DNA of 64,000 bases from Chrysophaeum taylorii (GCA_029834535.1 JAQMWT010000009.1:186001-250000), one strand, 5' to 3'. Positions 52,958 to 63,426 are shown, counted from the first letter of the stretch. A program made the numbers and translations. Notes: a model not told the origin generated them from the sequence alone.

Positions 52958-55573
52958 TCAGATGGGGGGTAGATGATGATGATGATGGGAGCGGTCGACG
53001 AGACTGTGGGTTTCGGCCTGATCGTGGGCTCGGGCCCCGTGCTTGGCACGGCGCCAGAGGCCGAGGAGCTCGGAGCGCGCTGCCGAGTTGAGGGAGACGA
53101 CGACAGAATTTTTTTCGCTTTTAAAGATGGGGTTGTGGAAGGTAGAGAGAGGAGGCGCGCCATCAGCATGACCGTCTTTGGGAATAATCCGGCCGACGGC
53201 GGCGTTGGCGTCGACGAGGCGCTCGGTTCGGGCTTGGGCTCTGAGGACCAAAGAACTCGCCCCGAAAAGAATTGCCGCGCCGGCCAAGTAGGCGGGTCCG
53301 GGAAGGGGGGCGCCGGCGTAGACGTGGGCCTCGAGGACGGCGCAGAGGGGCTGGAAGAGCATGGCGAGGGTCGTGACGAGGGGGTCGACGTAAGCGAGGG
53401 CGACGACGTAGCCCATGGTGCCGAGGGTGTCGACGAAGATGCCCGAGTACAGAAAGGCGTCGCGGCGCTGGGGCGAGAAGAGGCCGAGGGCGCCGGCGAC
53501 GGGGTCCGTCGAGAAGAAGAGAGGGTCGTCGTTAGCACCGGAAAGGAAGAAGAGGACGGCCAAGCCGAACGCGGCGGATCCGGCTTGGAGTACGAAGTGG
53601 AGGTCGGGCGCCGCGAAGGAGGGCCGCACCATTTTGGTTAGGATGCTGGAGCAGGCGTTTGCGGCGACGCACAAGGCGCCGAGGGCCGCGGCGAGGAGCG
53701 GCCGGGCGTTTTTGTTGTTTTCGGTCGCATTCGACGACGACGACGACGACGGCGGCGCGTTCGCGCCGCAAACAAACGCTCCCGAGAGTCCGAGGAGCGT
53801 GCCGAGGACTTCGCCCCGCGAGGGCGCGGCGCCGTAGAGGCGAAGGAGGCGCGCCAGAACGACCGCGAGGGGCGCGAGCGACGTCACCAACACGACATCG
53901 TTGGGCGAGGTTGCGACGTCGAAAGCGAGCAGGTAGCTCGAGCCCATCAACCACTGGAGAGCGGCGCAGACGATAAGAACGCCGTAGTAGCGGGCCGTTC
54001 TCTCGGGAGGAGCACTGGTCCTGGTATGCGCACGACGGGCCGCGACGAGCGGCAAGACGCACAGGGAGGCGGCAAGCGGGCGCCAAAACGTGACCATAGC
54101 TTTCTCGGGCGGAGGTCGCGACTCGGCGACTCGGTCGAAGACGATCGCGGCCGAGGCCTGAAGGGCCGTCGCCGTGCCCAAGATGACCCATCCGATCAGG
54201 GGGACGCGGCGCTCGACGAGCACCTCGAGCATCTTTTCGGGGGGGTTGGCACGGAGTTTGAGATGTTGGATGTCGTCGACGTCTTCTATGCCCGTCGACG
54301 CGAGGAGCGTCGCGCACGCGGGCTCGTCGTCGACGTCGTCCGCGTCCGCCGCCGCCGGGGTCATCATAGCGGCGGCGGCGGCGGCGTCGTCGTCTTCTGG
54401 AACCAAAGCGACTATCTTATCCGCGTCGACCTTGGCCAGCAGCGCGTCGTCGTAGGGGAGCGAGACGGAAGTTTTTGGGGGAAGGGCCCCTCCCGCGACG
54501 GGCGCGACCAAGTAGCGTCGTTCGCGGCGAACGTACGCTGCTAGGGAACCGTTAGTAGAATCACGAGGAGGTCGTTTCTTGTAGTGGACCTCGAAGGGGA
54601 CTTTGTCTTGAAAGGAAGGGGACGCGAGGAGCACGCGCGTCGACTCGAGCTGCTCCTCGGTCTCGACGGCAAACCAGGGCCTCTTGTCGGCGAACACGGC
54701 CCTCAGCTCGTTTTTTCGAGCGAGAGCGTCCAGAGCTTCGCACAACGCAAAGTAGCGGTGGCGGTTTCTGGCGAGGCGCTCGAGGGCATCGAAGATCCGG
54801 GGCCCGCCAAGCCGCACGAGCCCGGCGTCGAAGGCATCGTGGTCCTCGACGCGTCGCCCCACGCGCTCGCACCAGAAAGACGAGACGTCGTCGTCCGAGA
54901 CGAGAACGGTCCTCGCGCGAACGGCCGTCGACGGGAGCAGGTAATCTTTCAGCTGGTCGTGAAGCTCGCCCTCGACCAGAAGCGCGTCGCCCTCGACCCC
55001 GCGCAAGACGGCATCCAGCAGCGAGGGGTCAAAAAGGTGGTCCGACGTCACCAGCAACGCCGGCCTCCTGCTCAAGCCCGGTCCGCACAGCCGTTCGACC
55101 GCGGGTTTTGCCCTCAATATCGACTCGGCGTGCGTGCCGCTCCACCCGTCCCCCAAATTCAAAATCTCGATCTCGAGCCGCGACTTGCGCCGGAACGATT
55201 CGATGTGACTTCGGATCTCCTCCCCCCGGTACCCTACGAGCACGATCACCGCGTCGAATCGGGCTCTTTCGAGCGATCGCAGCGAGTGAATCAGCACCGA
55301 CTGACCACCGATCTCCAAAAGCTCTTTCGGGGTCGACCTCCACTCCGCGCTCCCCGTCTGCCCCTTCGGCGGCCGTCGCGCCGCCGTGATGACGGCCACG
55401 CCCCCCTCCACCGCCGCCGACGACGACGACGACGACTTGATTTCCTCCTCCTCCTCCTCCTCCTTGATTTCCTCCTCCTCCTCCGGAAAGAGGTGCGCAA
55501 CGAGCCGCCGCCGAGAGGTCCCGACAACGCGCGCCAGCACGTCGAGGTCCAGCGCGAAGACCCATTTCTCCAT
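52958..55573 (-). CDS. Nucleotidyltransferase-DMT transporter fusion
   Basis: 871 residues from the ATG at 55573; the longer frame begins with TTG. Residues ~1-30 are followed by Glu and Ser runs. Residues ~55-325 form a nucleotidyltransferase: VAVITAARRPPKGQTG and STPKELLEIGGQSVLIHSL correspond to the family's G-rich loop and 'PK.L..i.g.pli'. GDGWSGTHAESILRAKP, LLVTSDHLFDPSLLDAVL, DAFDAGLVRLGGPRIFDALE and AVFADKRPWFAVETEEQLES follow the order of inositol-1-phosphate or phosphocholine cytidylyltransferases (IPCT, LicC). Residues ~465-770 are ten hydrophobic helices in two EamA/DMT halves (IGWVILGTATALQASAAIVF ... SPNDVVLVTSLAPLAVVLARL; FLYSGIFVDTLGTMGYVVAL ... LEAHVYAGAPLPGPAYLAGA). The C-terminal tail is charged with a His run. 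The NTase loop lacks the usual GxGxR, so catalysis is unproven. Bacterial licB and licC encode similar partners as separate genes. Confidence 0.8.
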   Translation of the reverse strand: MEKWVFALDLDVLARVVGTSRRRLVAHLFPEEEEEIKEEEEEEEIKSSSSSSAAVEGGVAVITAARRPPKGQTGSAEWRSTPKELLEIGGQSVLIHSLRSLERARFDAVIVLVGYRGEEIRSHIESFRRKSRLEIEILNLGDGWSGTHAESILRAKPAVERLCGPGLSRRPALLVTSDHLFDPSLLDAVLRGVEGDALLVEGELHDQLKDYLLPSTAVRARTVLVSDDDVSSFWCERVGRRVEDHDAFDAGLVRLGGPRIFDALERLARNRHRYFALCEALDALARKNELRAVFADKRPWFAVETEEQLESTRVLLASPSFQDKVPFEVHYKKRPPRDSTNGSLAAYVRRERRYLVAPVAGGALPPKTSVSLPYDDALLAKVDADKIVALVPEDDDAAAAAAMMTPAAADADDVDDEPACATLLASTGIEDVDDIQHLKLRANPPEKMLEVLVERRVPLIGWVILGTATALQASAAIVFDRVAESRPPPEKAMVTFWRPLAASLCVLPLVAARRAHTRTSAPPERTARYYGVLIVCAALQWLMGSSYLLAFDVATSPNDVVLVTSLAPLAVVLARLLRLYGAAPSRGEVLGTLLGLSGAFVCGANAPPSSSSSSNATENNKNARPLLAAALGALCVAANACSSILTKMVRPSFAAPDLHFVLQAGSAAFGLAVLFFLSGANDDPLFFSTDPVAGALGLFSPQRRDAFLYSGIFVDTLGTMGYVVALAYVDPLVTTLAMLFQPLCAVLEAHVYAGAPLPGPAYLAGAAILFGASSLVLRAQARTERLVDANAAVGRIIPKDGHADGAPPLSTFHNPIFKSEKNSVVVSLNSAARSELLGLWRRAKHGARAHDQAETHSLVDRSHHHHHLPPI

Positions 55574-55896
55574 CCTATACGGCACGTCTGAATTACTGTT
55601 CAAGCACCTCACATTTTGCGCGCGAGCCCAGCAGAACAAACACACCAATCACTCTCCCCGACCTCTAGCGGCTGACAACATCATCGATCGAGATGCCCAT
55701 CCGTGGCAAGGTCGGGGGGCTGTCTGTCTCACGCACCACTATCGTCGTCGTCGTCGTCGTCGACGCATTCTTTCTTTCTTCTCTCTCCCCCAAGAATGAA
55801 TTTGTTGTTGTTATTATTAATTCAACGATCTCTCGAACGGAAGCGAAAATTTGGGTACGCACGTTCGTTTCGTGGCTAACGCCAAAATAATAATAA
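55574..55896. promoter_or_regulatory. Divergent promoter region
   Basis: 323 bp between the starts of the fusion gene (-) and the MYND gene (+). AT-rich near the plus-strand ATG, with a (CGT)n microsatellite at ~55743-55771. No specific operator can be named. Confidence 0.4.
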
Positions 55897-56883
55897 ATGG
55901 TGAGAACTCAAACTGGGTTCAGGTGTCGCGAGGCGCAATGCGGCTGGTGTGGGTCTTCTTCGGGCACGCTACGAAACTGCAGTCGTTGCGGTCTAGTGAG
56001 ATATTGCAGCCGCGAGTGCCAGCGGGAGGCATTCCCTGGGCACAAAATCCTGTGCAAGATGTCCGGCGAAGCCTTTGAGCGAACCGATGAGAACGGTCGA
56101 CGACGCATTTTGTACGACAAGACCTTCGGCGGTGCGTACTCGCTCCTCGCCGCGGCGCAGCGTAGCCCGGGGATCGTCCTCGCCGAACTCTCGCACAAAG
56201 CGTCAGATTTCTGCGGGCGACGCCGCGACAGGTCGCCGAGGTCGATCAGACTGTCGCACGTCGACGCGACCGCCTTGGTCCCGTTGCTCGCATGCAATCA
56301 GCATCCCTCACTGCCGGAGCTGGCCTTGCGTGCGGCCGACACTTTCTGCACGAATATCGATCGAAGCAGCGTCACCGTCGTCGCGCTCCGCGAGGAAGGA
56401 CGTCTCGACTTTTACCTCATGGCGATGTGGTTGGGTCCCACGCACCCCGCGCACGCCTACTTTCGGGACGCCCTCGGCTCGCCGGCGCCTGTGATTTTGT
56501 GGGACGAGCAGGAACCGCGCGACAAGCGAGACGCCCTCGCCCAGTGGCTCTACCGCAACGCGGTAGGCTCGCAATTCTACCTCAGTTGTTCGCTCGAGTG
56601 GGACCGCTTACACACCGGCGAGGTCGATCCCCGGACTTGCCTCGATATGTCCCCGCCTGTCGCGTGCAACGTCGACGCGCGGAGTTGTGCGACCACGGGT
56701 GCTGACGCGTGCTTAATCTATCGCCGCATCGCCCCGACGACCAAGGCCCGAAAGCACCAAGACCCCAAAACGGGACGCTCGCTGGATCCTAACTACCAAA
56801 ACCGCCACATATCCGAAGAAGAGCACCGCAGCCACGTGGCCTGTGCTAAATCTGTATCGGCCGCACTAGCTCGCCAGAGCTGA
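55897..56883 (+). CDS. MYND zinc-finger protein
   Basis: 328 residues from ATG 55897. The N-terminal MYND finger is complete: CGWCGSSS ... LRNCSRCGLVRYCSRECQ ... GHKILC (residues ~15-53), with the C-x2-C / C-x2-C / C-x3-C / H-x3-C ligand pattern. MYND fingers bind proline-rich peptides. The remainder (~60-320) is a globular domain with no name I can give; it includes LDFYLMAMWLGPTHPAH and ILWDEQEPRDKRDALAQWLY. No SET domain motif is present, so it is not a SMYD methyltransferase. Such MYND-plus-unknown proteins are common in algae and fungi. Likely cytosolic or nuclear. No intron is visible. Base composition matches the gene block. Confidence 0.85.
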   Translation: MVRTQTGFRCREAQCGWCGSSSGTLRNCSRCGLVRYCSRECQREAFPGHKILCKMSGEAFERTDENGRRRILYDKTFGGAYSLLAAAQRSPGIVLAELSHKASDFCGRRRDRSPRSIRLSHVDATALVPLLACNQHPSLPELALRAADTFCTNIDRSSVTVVALREEGRLDFYLMAMWLGPTHPAHAYFRDALGSPAPVILWDEQEPRDKRDALAQWLYRNAVGSQFYLSCSLEWDRLHTGEVDPRTCLDMSPPVACNVDARSCATTGADACLIYRRIAPTTKARKHQDPKTGRSLDPNYQNRHISEEEHRSHVACAKSVSAALARQS

Positions 56884-57741
56884 CGCGAATATCAGCAGCT
56901 TGTACCCGTACCTTAAAATAATACACGGTGCGCTTCTTCTTCTTCTTCTTCTTCTTCTTCATTTTCGGCCTCCCCCCTCGGTGTTCATCTTCTTGATTCG
57001 CGCTTGCTGCTGCTGCTGTTGCAGGTACACTTACCTCACTTCATTTGCCCACGCCTTTTCTTCTTCGAAGTTACTTGTACTCAGTTCGTCGTTGCATTCC
57101 GCCGCCTCTGCGGTTATAGTGGTGGTGGTGCGCCCTTGCTTCTTCCTCTTCGATCCTCCGTTGTCCGGCTCCCTCCTCCTCCTCAAACGCCCGCTTTTTA
57201 GCCCGGGTGTGGTTTATTGTACGTGGGAGGAGGACTACTCGGTAGGTATCACAAAACATGCGCGAGCGAGCGGCCACCACTGTTTCTATATGTAAGTAAG
57301 TGTGCGCGGGCACAGCGTAGGAAGCGGAGGGAGGGCGAAATAATCAAACCGACGAGAAGGACACGTTCCAGCCACACGATGCTGTGCACCTGCGCGCGCA
57401 GGGCTGCCGCGCGCGCAAAGAATGCTAAATAATGGTTGCTTGCCTGCTTGCCGTGTGAGGTCGACGTCTCGTCTCTCGTGGTCTTATCGCGCTGCTGCTG
57501 TGTGGGGTGCTGGGGCGAACAGAAAAAGGGCAAAAGGGCGAAAATCCAGAGGCAGGCCATCAACCCTTGGGTGATGTCTCGCCACCATTGTCGCGGCGCG
57601 TCGTTGTTGCCTCACAACACACAGGGATGGTCAGTCAGTCAGTCAGTCAGTCAGTCAAACAAAAAAAGAAAGAAATCGAAAAGAAAATAAGCCCTGCAGA
57701 GGAGGTGGTGGTGGTGGTGGTGGTGAAATGGCGATTGATGA
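56884..57741. other. Convergent intergenic region with microsatellites
   Basis: Between the stops of the MYND gene (+) and the symporter (-). Contains (TTC)n at ~56936-56960, a (GCT)n run near 57005-57020 and (GTCA)n at 57631-57657. Plus-strand ORFs here are poly-Leu from the TTC repeat. I see no domain and call no gene. Confidence 0.5.
57631..57657 (+). repeat. (TCAG)n microsatellite
   Basis: Nearly seven perfect tetranucleotide units in the 3' intergenic region of the symporter gene. Confidence 0.95.
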
Positions 57742-59517
57742 TTAGGGATCGCCGACGAGGACCTCGCGGTCGGCTTTCGGTTGTTCGTCGTCGTCGTCGT
57801 CCTTGTCTTTCTGCTTGGGATCTGCATCGTAAACGTCGAGGACGACGGGGCGCGCGGTAACGAGGCGGGTGTCGCCGTCGTCGAGGCGCGGGACGATGAG
57901 GAAGGGCTCGCGAGCCTTGTCGCCTCCCAGGTATATATCGAGCTTGGAGAAAACGAAGCAGGCAGTCGTGGAAACGAGGGGCACGACGATGAAGGTGACC
58001 ATAGTCTTGACGCCGCAGAGCGAGCAATCGTAGGGTTCGCCGTTGGACTTGGTGTTCGTGAGCCAAAAGTAGGCGAGGAAGCCCTTTTCGTACACTTTGC
58101 CCGTGTAGGGGTTGACGGCTTTGTTGACGTCGTTGATCTCGCCGTTGACGATGACCGTCGCGAGGCCGGCGAGACAACCGGCGAAGGCCCCGAGTTCGGT
58201 GGGAGCCGGGATCGTGAAGATGCCGAAGACGTCGACATCCTTGTCGAGGAGGCCAGCGAAGAGGGGACCGACGGAGGTCGCGCAGACGAGATCGGCGACG
58301 AGAAACAACGGGACTACTTCAAAACGGTCCGCGGCCTGGATGACCGCGGCGATGTTGAAGACAACGACGACGATCCGCGACCAGTTGGCGGAAAGCTTGT
58401 GGCGGATGAGGTCGTGGGAGAGGACGCTCGAGAGGCCGTTCTGGAGGGTGTCGACGCTCGACGCGGCCAACGTCGTGAGGAGGGCGAGCGTGACGAAGTG
58501 CCAGAAGCGGGGGAGGGGGAGGAGCAAGTCGAAGAACGAGAGGTAGGCAAGCTTCTGGAACGAGTCGTAGGCGTCGCGGTCGTTCGCGTAGGCGATCATG
58601 CCCATGACGCCAAAGAACATCATCACGAGCGTGACGAAGAGCGCGCCGAGCGCGAAGCCGGCTCGCATGTCGAAATCAGACTTCGCGGCCCAGACGCGCT
58701 GCCAGGTTCCCTGGTTGAAGAGCTCGGCGCTCGCGATGGCGATGTAGAGCGTGACGAGGGCCTCGAATCCCTTGGAAAACCAGCCGGTCGCGTCGTCGAA
58801 CTCGTCGCGCGACAACTCGTTGCGCTTGAGCGAGGTCGTCGCCACCAGCAGCATCGTCACGACCGCGGCGATGACGACCCCCTGGAACTTGTCGGTAAAT
58901 ATGGAGGCGGGAAGCCCCGCGAGAGCCGTGTAGCTCCAGGTCATGATGGCGAGGGCGACGGCGATGTTCGTCGTGTAGTCCTTCGAGTCGTTGCCCGCGA
59001 TCGACTTGCCCGTCACGGTCGCGTACACGTTCGAGAGGCTCGTGAATTCGGCGACCATGTAGATGTACATGTAGAAGCACGAGATGCACACGACGTGGAG
59101 GTGCATGAGGCGGCCGTACCGCGCGAGCGCGAAGTCGGTCGCCGTGTACCCCGCGTCAGCGCCGACGCGTTTTTTTATCTTCGGACCCAGGAACATGAGC
59201 AACATCGCCGGAAAGCTCGAGGCCGTCGAATACCCGATCACTCCCCACCACGACAACGACCGCGTCGCCCCCATTTCCGTCGTGCCGTACACGATCCACG
59301 CGCCCATGCCACTCGCGAAGTACGACAAGCCGATAGAGTACCACGAGGCGCTCGACCGCGCGCTCAAAAAGGTGTCCGTCGGCCGCAAGATCGCCCGCAA
59401 ATCGCCCTTCAAAAATACCGACACCACCGTCATAACCGCGAAGAACCCGAGGATCCCGAGCAGCACGCCCCACGCATCGCTCACCGGCACGTTGAACTCC
59501 TCGTTGTCGGTCGCCAT
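57742..59517 (-). CDS. Sodium/solute symporter (SSS) family transporter
   Basis: 591 residues from ATG 59517 (MATDNEEFNV); the longer frame would run through a (GT)n microsatellite. About thirteen to fourteen membrane helices are visible. Landmarks include FLSARSSASWYSIGLSYFAS and GAWIVYGTTEMG (the broken first helix of the LeuT-like core), GYTATDFALARYG, VAEFTSLSNVYA, TWSYTALAGLPASIFTDKFQ (typical of SSS 'YT..GGl.Av.wTD..Q'), and LLTTLAASSVDTLQNGLSSV (the helix with Na2-site Ser/Thr residues). The C-terminal ~50 residues are charged and cytosolic with an Asp run. Family members couple sodium or proton gradients to uptake of urea, sugars, carboxylates or other solutes. The sequence looks closest in style to fungal/algal DUR3-like urea transporters, but the substrate is inferred, not shown. 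Plasma membrane is likely. Confidence 0.88.
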   Translation of the reverse strand: MATDNEEFNVPVSDAWGVLLGILGFFAVMTVVSVFLKGDLRAILRPTDTFLSARSSASWYSIGLSYFASGMGAWIVYGTTEMGATRSLSWWGVIGYSTASSFPAMLLMFLGPKIKKRVGADAGYTATDFALARYGRLMHLHVVCISCFYMYIYMVAEFTSLSNVYATVTGKSIAGNDSKDYTTNIAVALAIMTWSYTALAGLPASIFTDKFQGVVIAAVVTMLLVATTSLKRNELSRDEFDDATGWFSKGFEALVTLYIAIASAELFNQGTWQRVWAAKSDFDMRAGFALGALFVTLVMMFFGVMGMIAYANDRDAYDSFQKLAYLSFFDLLLPLPRFWHFVTLALLTTLAASSVDTLQNGLSSVLSHDLIRHKLSANWSRIVVVVFNIAAVIQAADRFEVVPLFLVADLVCATSVGPLFAGLLDKDVDVFGIFTIPAPTELGAFAGCLAGLATVIVNGEINDVNKAVNPYTGKVYEKGFLAYFWLTNTKSNGEPYDCSLCGVKTMVTFIVVPLVSTTACFVFSKLDIYLGGDKAREPFLIVPRLDDGDTRLVTARPVVLDVYDADPKQKDKDDDDDEQPKADREVLVGDP

Positions 59518-60376
59518 GCTTCTTTCTTCTTCTTTGCGAGTCTCTGTGTGTGTGTGTGTGTGTGCTCCCCGACGGTGTCTTAACACGTCCGGGTCCTGAC
59601 CGTCTTATCTCAGCTACGTCTTCCGCGTAGCACCGGTGCACACACTGCTCCGAGACCGCCGCGCCGCCTGCAAGCTTCAACTCGACTTGGCGGCTAACTT
59701 TACGTGCGTGGATCGCTGATCGCGGGGAATCGCGGAATCACAACTTAACAACAGCACCCATTAAGGGGTAAGGGATGGATCATTTACAGCACTCTACATA
59801 GGTCTAAGTCTATAATACTGCTAGTTATAGATAAATCGAAGCTGCGCCTACAACTGTGTGAAATCCTCAATGTACAGTCGGCTTCCCGGATAATCTGGCT
59901 TTTCGAGTTGTTGATTCCCTCCTTCCTTCAAGAGGTTTTGGGGTCCGTCCGTCCGTCCGTCCGTCCGTCCGTCCGTCCACATTCGCCGATCTGTTGGTGT
60001 TGCGATGACGTAAGGCCTTGTGATTGAGTAAAGCCACCTGGTGGGAGGTAGGTAGATGTGGCAGGCAGGGTATCTCAGATGCGTGTGTCGACCCCCGGCG
60101 GGCCGGAACTGAAGCCGCGACTGTCCGTTCGCTGTCGGGGGTGCAGAAGAAAGGCGACGACGAGCTGATGGTCAGTCATATCGTGGAGGTGTCTCTATAC
60201 ACGTCGCATAGCGCGAAGTAGGAACTCACACTGTCGCTCCTTTTCGCGACCCTCGTCTGACAACAAACAAAACGCCCTCTGAACTGAACGAACTACGGCG
60301 CTGAGATTAGCTATAGCCTACGGTCCACGCCCTTTAAAAAATAGTCAGGCAATCGACCTTTTGACCGACCGATCGA
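59518..60376. other. Intergenic region upstream of symporter
   Basis: Contains (TG)n at 59545-59564, AT-rich DNA (59700-59900) and (GTCC)n at 59943-59978. Short ORFs (e.g. 60024-60221) show no domain. It probably holds the symporter promoter and the 3' UTR of the Cys-rich gene. Confidence 0.45.
59943..59978 (+). repeat. (GTCC)n microsatellite
   Basis: Nine perfect tetranucleotide units. Confidence 0.95.
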
Positions 60377-61269
60377 TCAGGGCGTGACAACGGTGGTGGC
60401 TATGGCTAGGTCTGGGTGCTCCTGGGCGTAGGCGGCGACCCCGCACTCGGCAACGGTGAGGACCGTGACGAAAGTCTTGAGCTTGGCCTTGATGAGGGGG
60501 CATGTGTTGTGGACGATCGTGAATGCCTGGTGGAGCTGCTTGGCCCGGCTCTTGACCCAGGTCGTACCCTGGTAAGCGCTTGGGGGTGGCAGAAAGAGCT
60601 GGAGAGTGCGCTCGTTGCGGTCGGCGAGGGCGCAGAGAGGCTCGCGGATGACGGCGCAGAGGGCCCGGGTCGCGAAGGCGCGGATGAGGGTCGCCAGGAG
60701 AACCCGGTTCGAGCAGACGAGGCCCGAGGCGACCAGCCTGAGCTCGACCCAGTCCTCCCGGTCGACGGCGCGCTTGACGGCGTCGCTCAGCGCGCGGTGG
60801 TTTCGCGTGCAGCACGCGTCGCCGTCGCCGAGGGCATCGGTCAACCGCCGGAGCTGCTGCACCTTATCGGCCGCATCGGCCTCGATCTCGTCGATCTTGC
60901 AGGCGAGGCCCGCGAAGACCTCGTCTAGTGTCTCGCGCTCGAGCGCGGCCGCGTCGAACTTTCGCGGGCCGTCGCGGCCCGCCTGTGCACCCAGCAAATG
61001 CATGCCCGCCCCCATCTCCTTCCTGAATGACACGACGGCCGTGTTGGTCGCGCGCACGACGCCCTTGAGATCTCGAGACAGCTGGTTCCAAATCGCCACC
61101 TGCAACCGCCTCACGAAGCGCCGGAAAATCGACTCACGCAGCCGTGGAGGCACGCGCACTCCTCGTCAAAGTCCTCGAACGGATCGCCGGCCATTATATC
61201 GCCGACGCAGTGGCAGTCGGAACACTGACACGCCGCGCACTCGCATGCGAACGACTCGGCATTTCCCAT
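60377..61269 (-). CDS. Cys-rich, predicted N-myristoylated protein, two exons
   Basis: Exon 1 61138-61269, GT-AG intron 61100-61137 (38 nt, GTGAGT donor), exon 2 60377-61099, giving 284 residues. The start is the first ATG; an upstream GTG frame is not used. The N-terminus MGNAESFACE fits the N-myristoylation consensus (Gly2, Ser6) and is followed by dense Cys (C9, C11, C14, C16, C19, C21, then C38, C40, C44), candidates for palmitoylation or metal binding. After the splice junction, residues ~45-284 are helical: VAIWNQLSRDLKGVVRATNT, then DEIEADAADKVQQLRRLTDA, then a C-terminal amphipathic stretch (KSRAKQLHQAFTIVHNT). No known domain is recognised. A peripheral membrane protein is likely. 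Function unknown. Confidence 0.6.
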
Positions 61270-63426
61270 CTCACCGCCGCATTGCTTTTCGTCTGTAATT
61301 GCCACACCGATCGACAGTTCCGGGCGAGGCCCGATCGCTTTCCGGGCGTTCTTCGAGAAGCGTCACCGACGTGCATTTTGCACCAGACAGGAAGAAATAT
61401 TATTTTTCTTATAATATCTCTTGAATTCATTCTCCACCACGCCTTGGATCATATGCCTCAGATGGACCAGGTCCATAACATCGTATGACGTCGTTCGATG
61501 TCGTTGTCGCGCGTTCTTGCTGGACCTCAATCTTTTTTATTTAAAGGACTCGCCGATGGGAGGAGAGTCTCGGGGCACGGTCTTAATTAAAACTAATGAA
61601 GAGTCGACTGCCGAAGAAGCGGGGTTGCGCGAGGATCGACGAACAACCCCTGTTTGTTTTTTTTTTTTGTGTCCGTCCGCACAGTTCTGGTGGTGATCAA
61701 AGGTCGGTCGAAACCCTAATCCTAACTTCCCAATTCTGACACAGAATCAAGTTTTTCGCCGAAAAGCCAGGAGATGAGCAGCACGTCGTCGCCAGCGCTG
61801 TCCCTGCGTGAGGCGTCGAGTAATGCGTTCTCACGCCGGGTTTTATGGATGGTTGAGCAGCGTGTGGGTTGAATTCGGAAGTGGTGGTGTAGTTTGTTTC
61901 AGCGACGGCTGATGATGATGATGGGAAACGTTCGGTGGTATAGTCTCGGCTGAGTCGGCGGAGCTGGGGTGATCCTCGGCGTCTTGTGATGATGCTTCCA
62001 CATCTGTTGAGAACTTTGCGAATACGCCAATGTCACTAACCATATGGACAAGGCGCATCCGTTCTCGATTTGACGTCACACACTTTCCAGATTATTGGAT
62101 CTGTCGCAGCGGTTGGTTCGCGAATGCGCTCCCGTCGCAGATGCTGGCCCAGTTCAGCAGCACGCAGCCGCACAACTGTATACCTTCTGCTGTCGACAGG
62201 GACGTTGCGAGACTCCAGCTCATATATATCAACTTCGCGCCGGCTTTCTGGAAACAAACACTTGGATGCGCCAACGTCTCCATTCGCTGATGCTAGGACA
62301 ACGACGACATTTGCTCGAGGGAACCAATTAGCCGATAGGTCTCATCACGCTCCATCTGTGCTCGTTGCTTTTGGGAAACAACGACGTCGGCAACGTGAAA
62401 TTCATCACGAGGTTGCGAATGCTGCTTCTGAGAGGCTTTGCGACGGTCTAAATTTCTGGCCGCGGCTGCTATCAAGCTCCGTCGCGCGAAAAATAGGTCA
62501 TTCACGGCTTTTGATTTCAACGACGTCACGCGAGCTGCAGTTTCTGGTAGAAGGTCGCCCAACAACGAATTTTGCTGGTCCCGACATGGAGGTTCGCTGC
62601 CGCCACAAACAGCGACGTGCGTCACTCTCTCGTTTCCGACAGCTCGCACGGTGGAAAAAAGACGTCGTTGGCGAGAGAGTGACTGCGCCGCATCGCTGAC
62701 ACAACTTCACCTCGGTTGACTCCCGATCGATCCGCGATGCTCCCCAAGGGCAAATATCGCCTATACCAAGCTTCTGAAGAGTTGCGTAATCCAGGACAGA
62801 TCCGTCGTCGTCGCGTCGCAAATCACGCACTTCTCTTCACCGCGGGCGCTGCGCGCCGTAAAGACGACGAATCGGCGGCATATTTCTGTCGATCACTGTT
62901 GTTTTACGGGGTGCTCGAACTCGCGCGCGAGGCGCACGGCAAGACGACGCGTTTGCGCGCGCTGGACTCATGCGTCGTTCCAAGAGTTCGGCCTGTCACA
63001 ACGACGTTTTTGGATTAGGGTTTCGTCGACCTTTGATCTCGAGTTTTGTGCCCCACGAGAGGGGCCCTGACTCGTGGGGCCGTGACCCACAAGGAGTGGG
63101 GGGGATGTCGGTCTCCCGACCTGCGCGTGCTCGATACCGAAGACTGGAGCCACGCGACAGACGCGAGAAGGTGGGTCGCGTCCTCTCGGGCGAGACGACG
63201 TCGGCGACTCGCAAAACGAGAAGGGGGAGTGCCCGAGCAGGGAGCAGTTCTCGGCGCAGAGCTGCTGCTTCTTCTTCTTCTTCTTCTCCTGGGGGTGACG
63301 CACGCCAAGCGCGGAAGCGAAGGTCGGTCCCCAGTCGCTCTGGTCGGAGGCAAAAAGAACGGCCTCGGGTCGGAAATTTTGATTAAATCCGAGATGACGA
63401 GGACGACGACGGACCCGAGTCGTCGT
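61270..63426. other. Poorly resolved intergenic stretch, possible minus-strand gene
   Basis: 61306-61840 has no convincing gene. Between 61843 and 62830 several minus-strand frames read like protein: QRCGAVTLSPTTSFFHRASC (with Cys pairs), DEFHVADVVVSQKQRAQMER, VDIYELESRNVPVDSRRYTV, and a Ser/His/Pro-rich end. I could not join them with good splice sites, and a 209-residue plus-strand frame (62070-62699) competes. 62830-63426 is GC-rich with no domain. I list it as unresolved. Confidence 0.3.

Noticed and set aside
57781-59583. 600-residue plus-strand ORF over the symporter
   Set aside because: Antisense shadow made of E/D/R-rich repeats; the minus frame is a complete SSS transporter.
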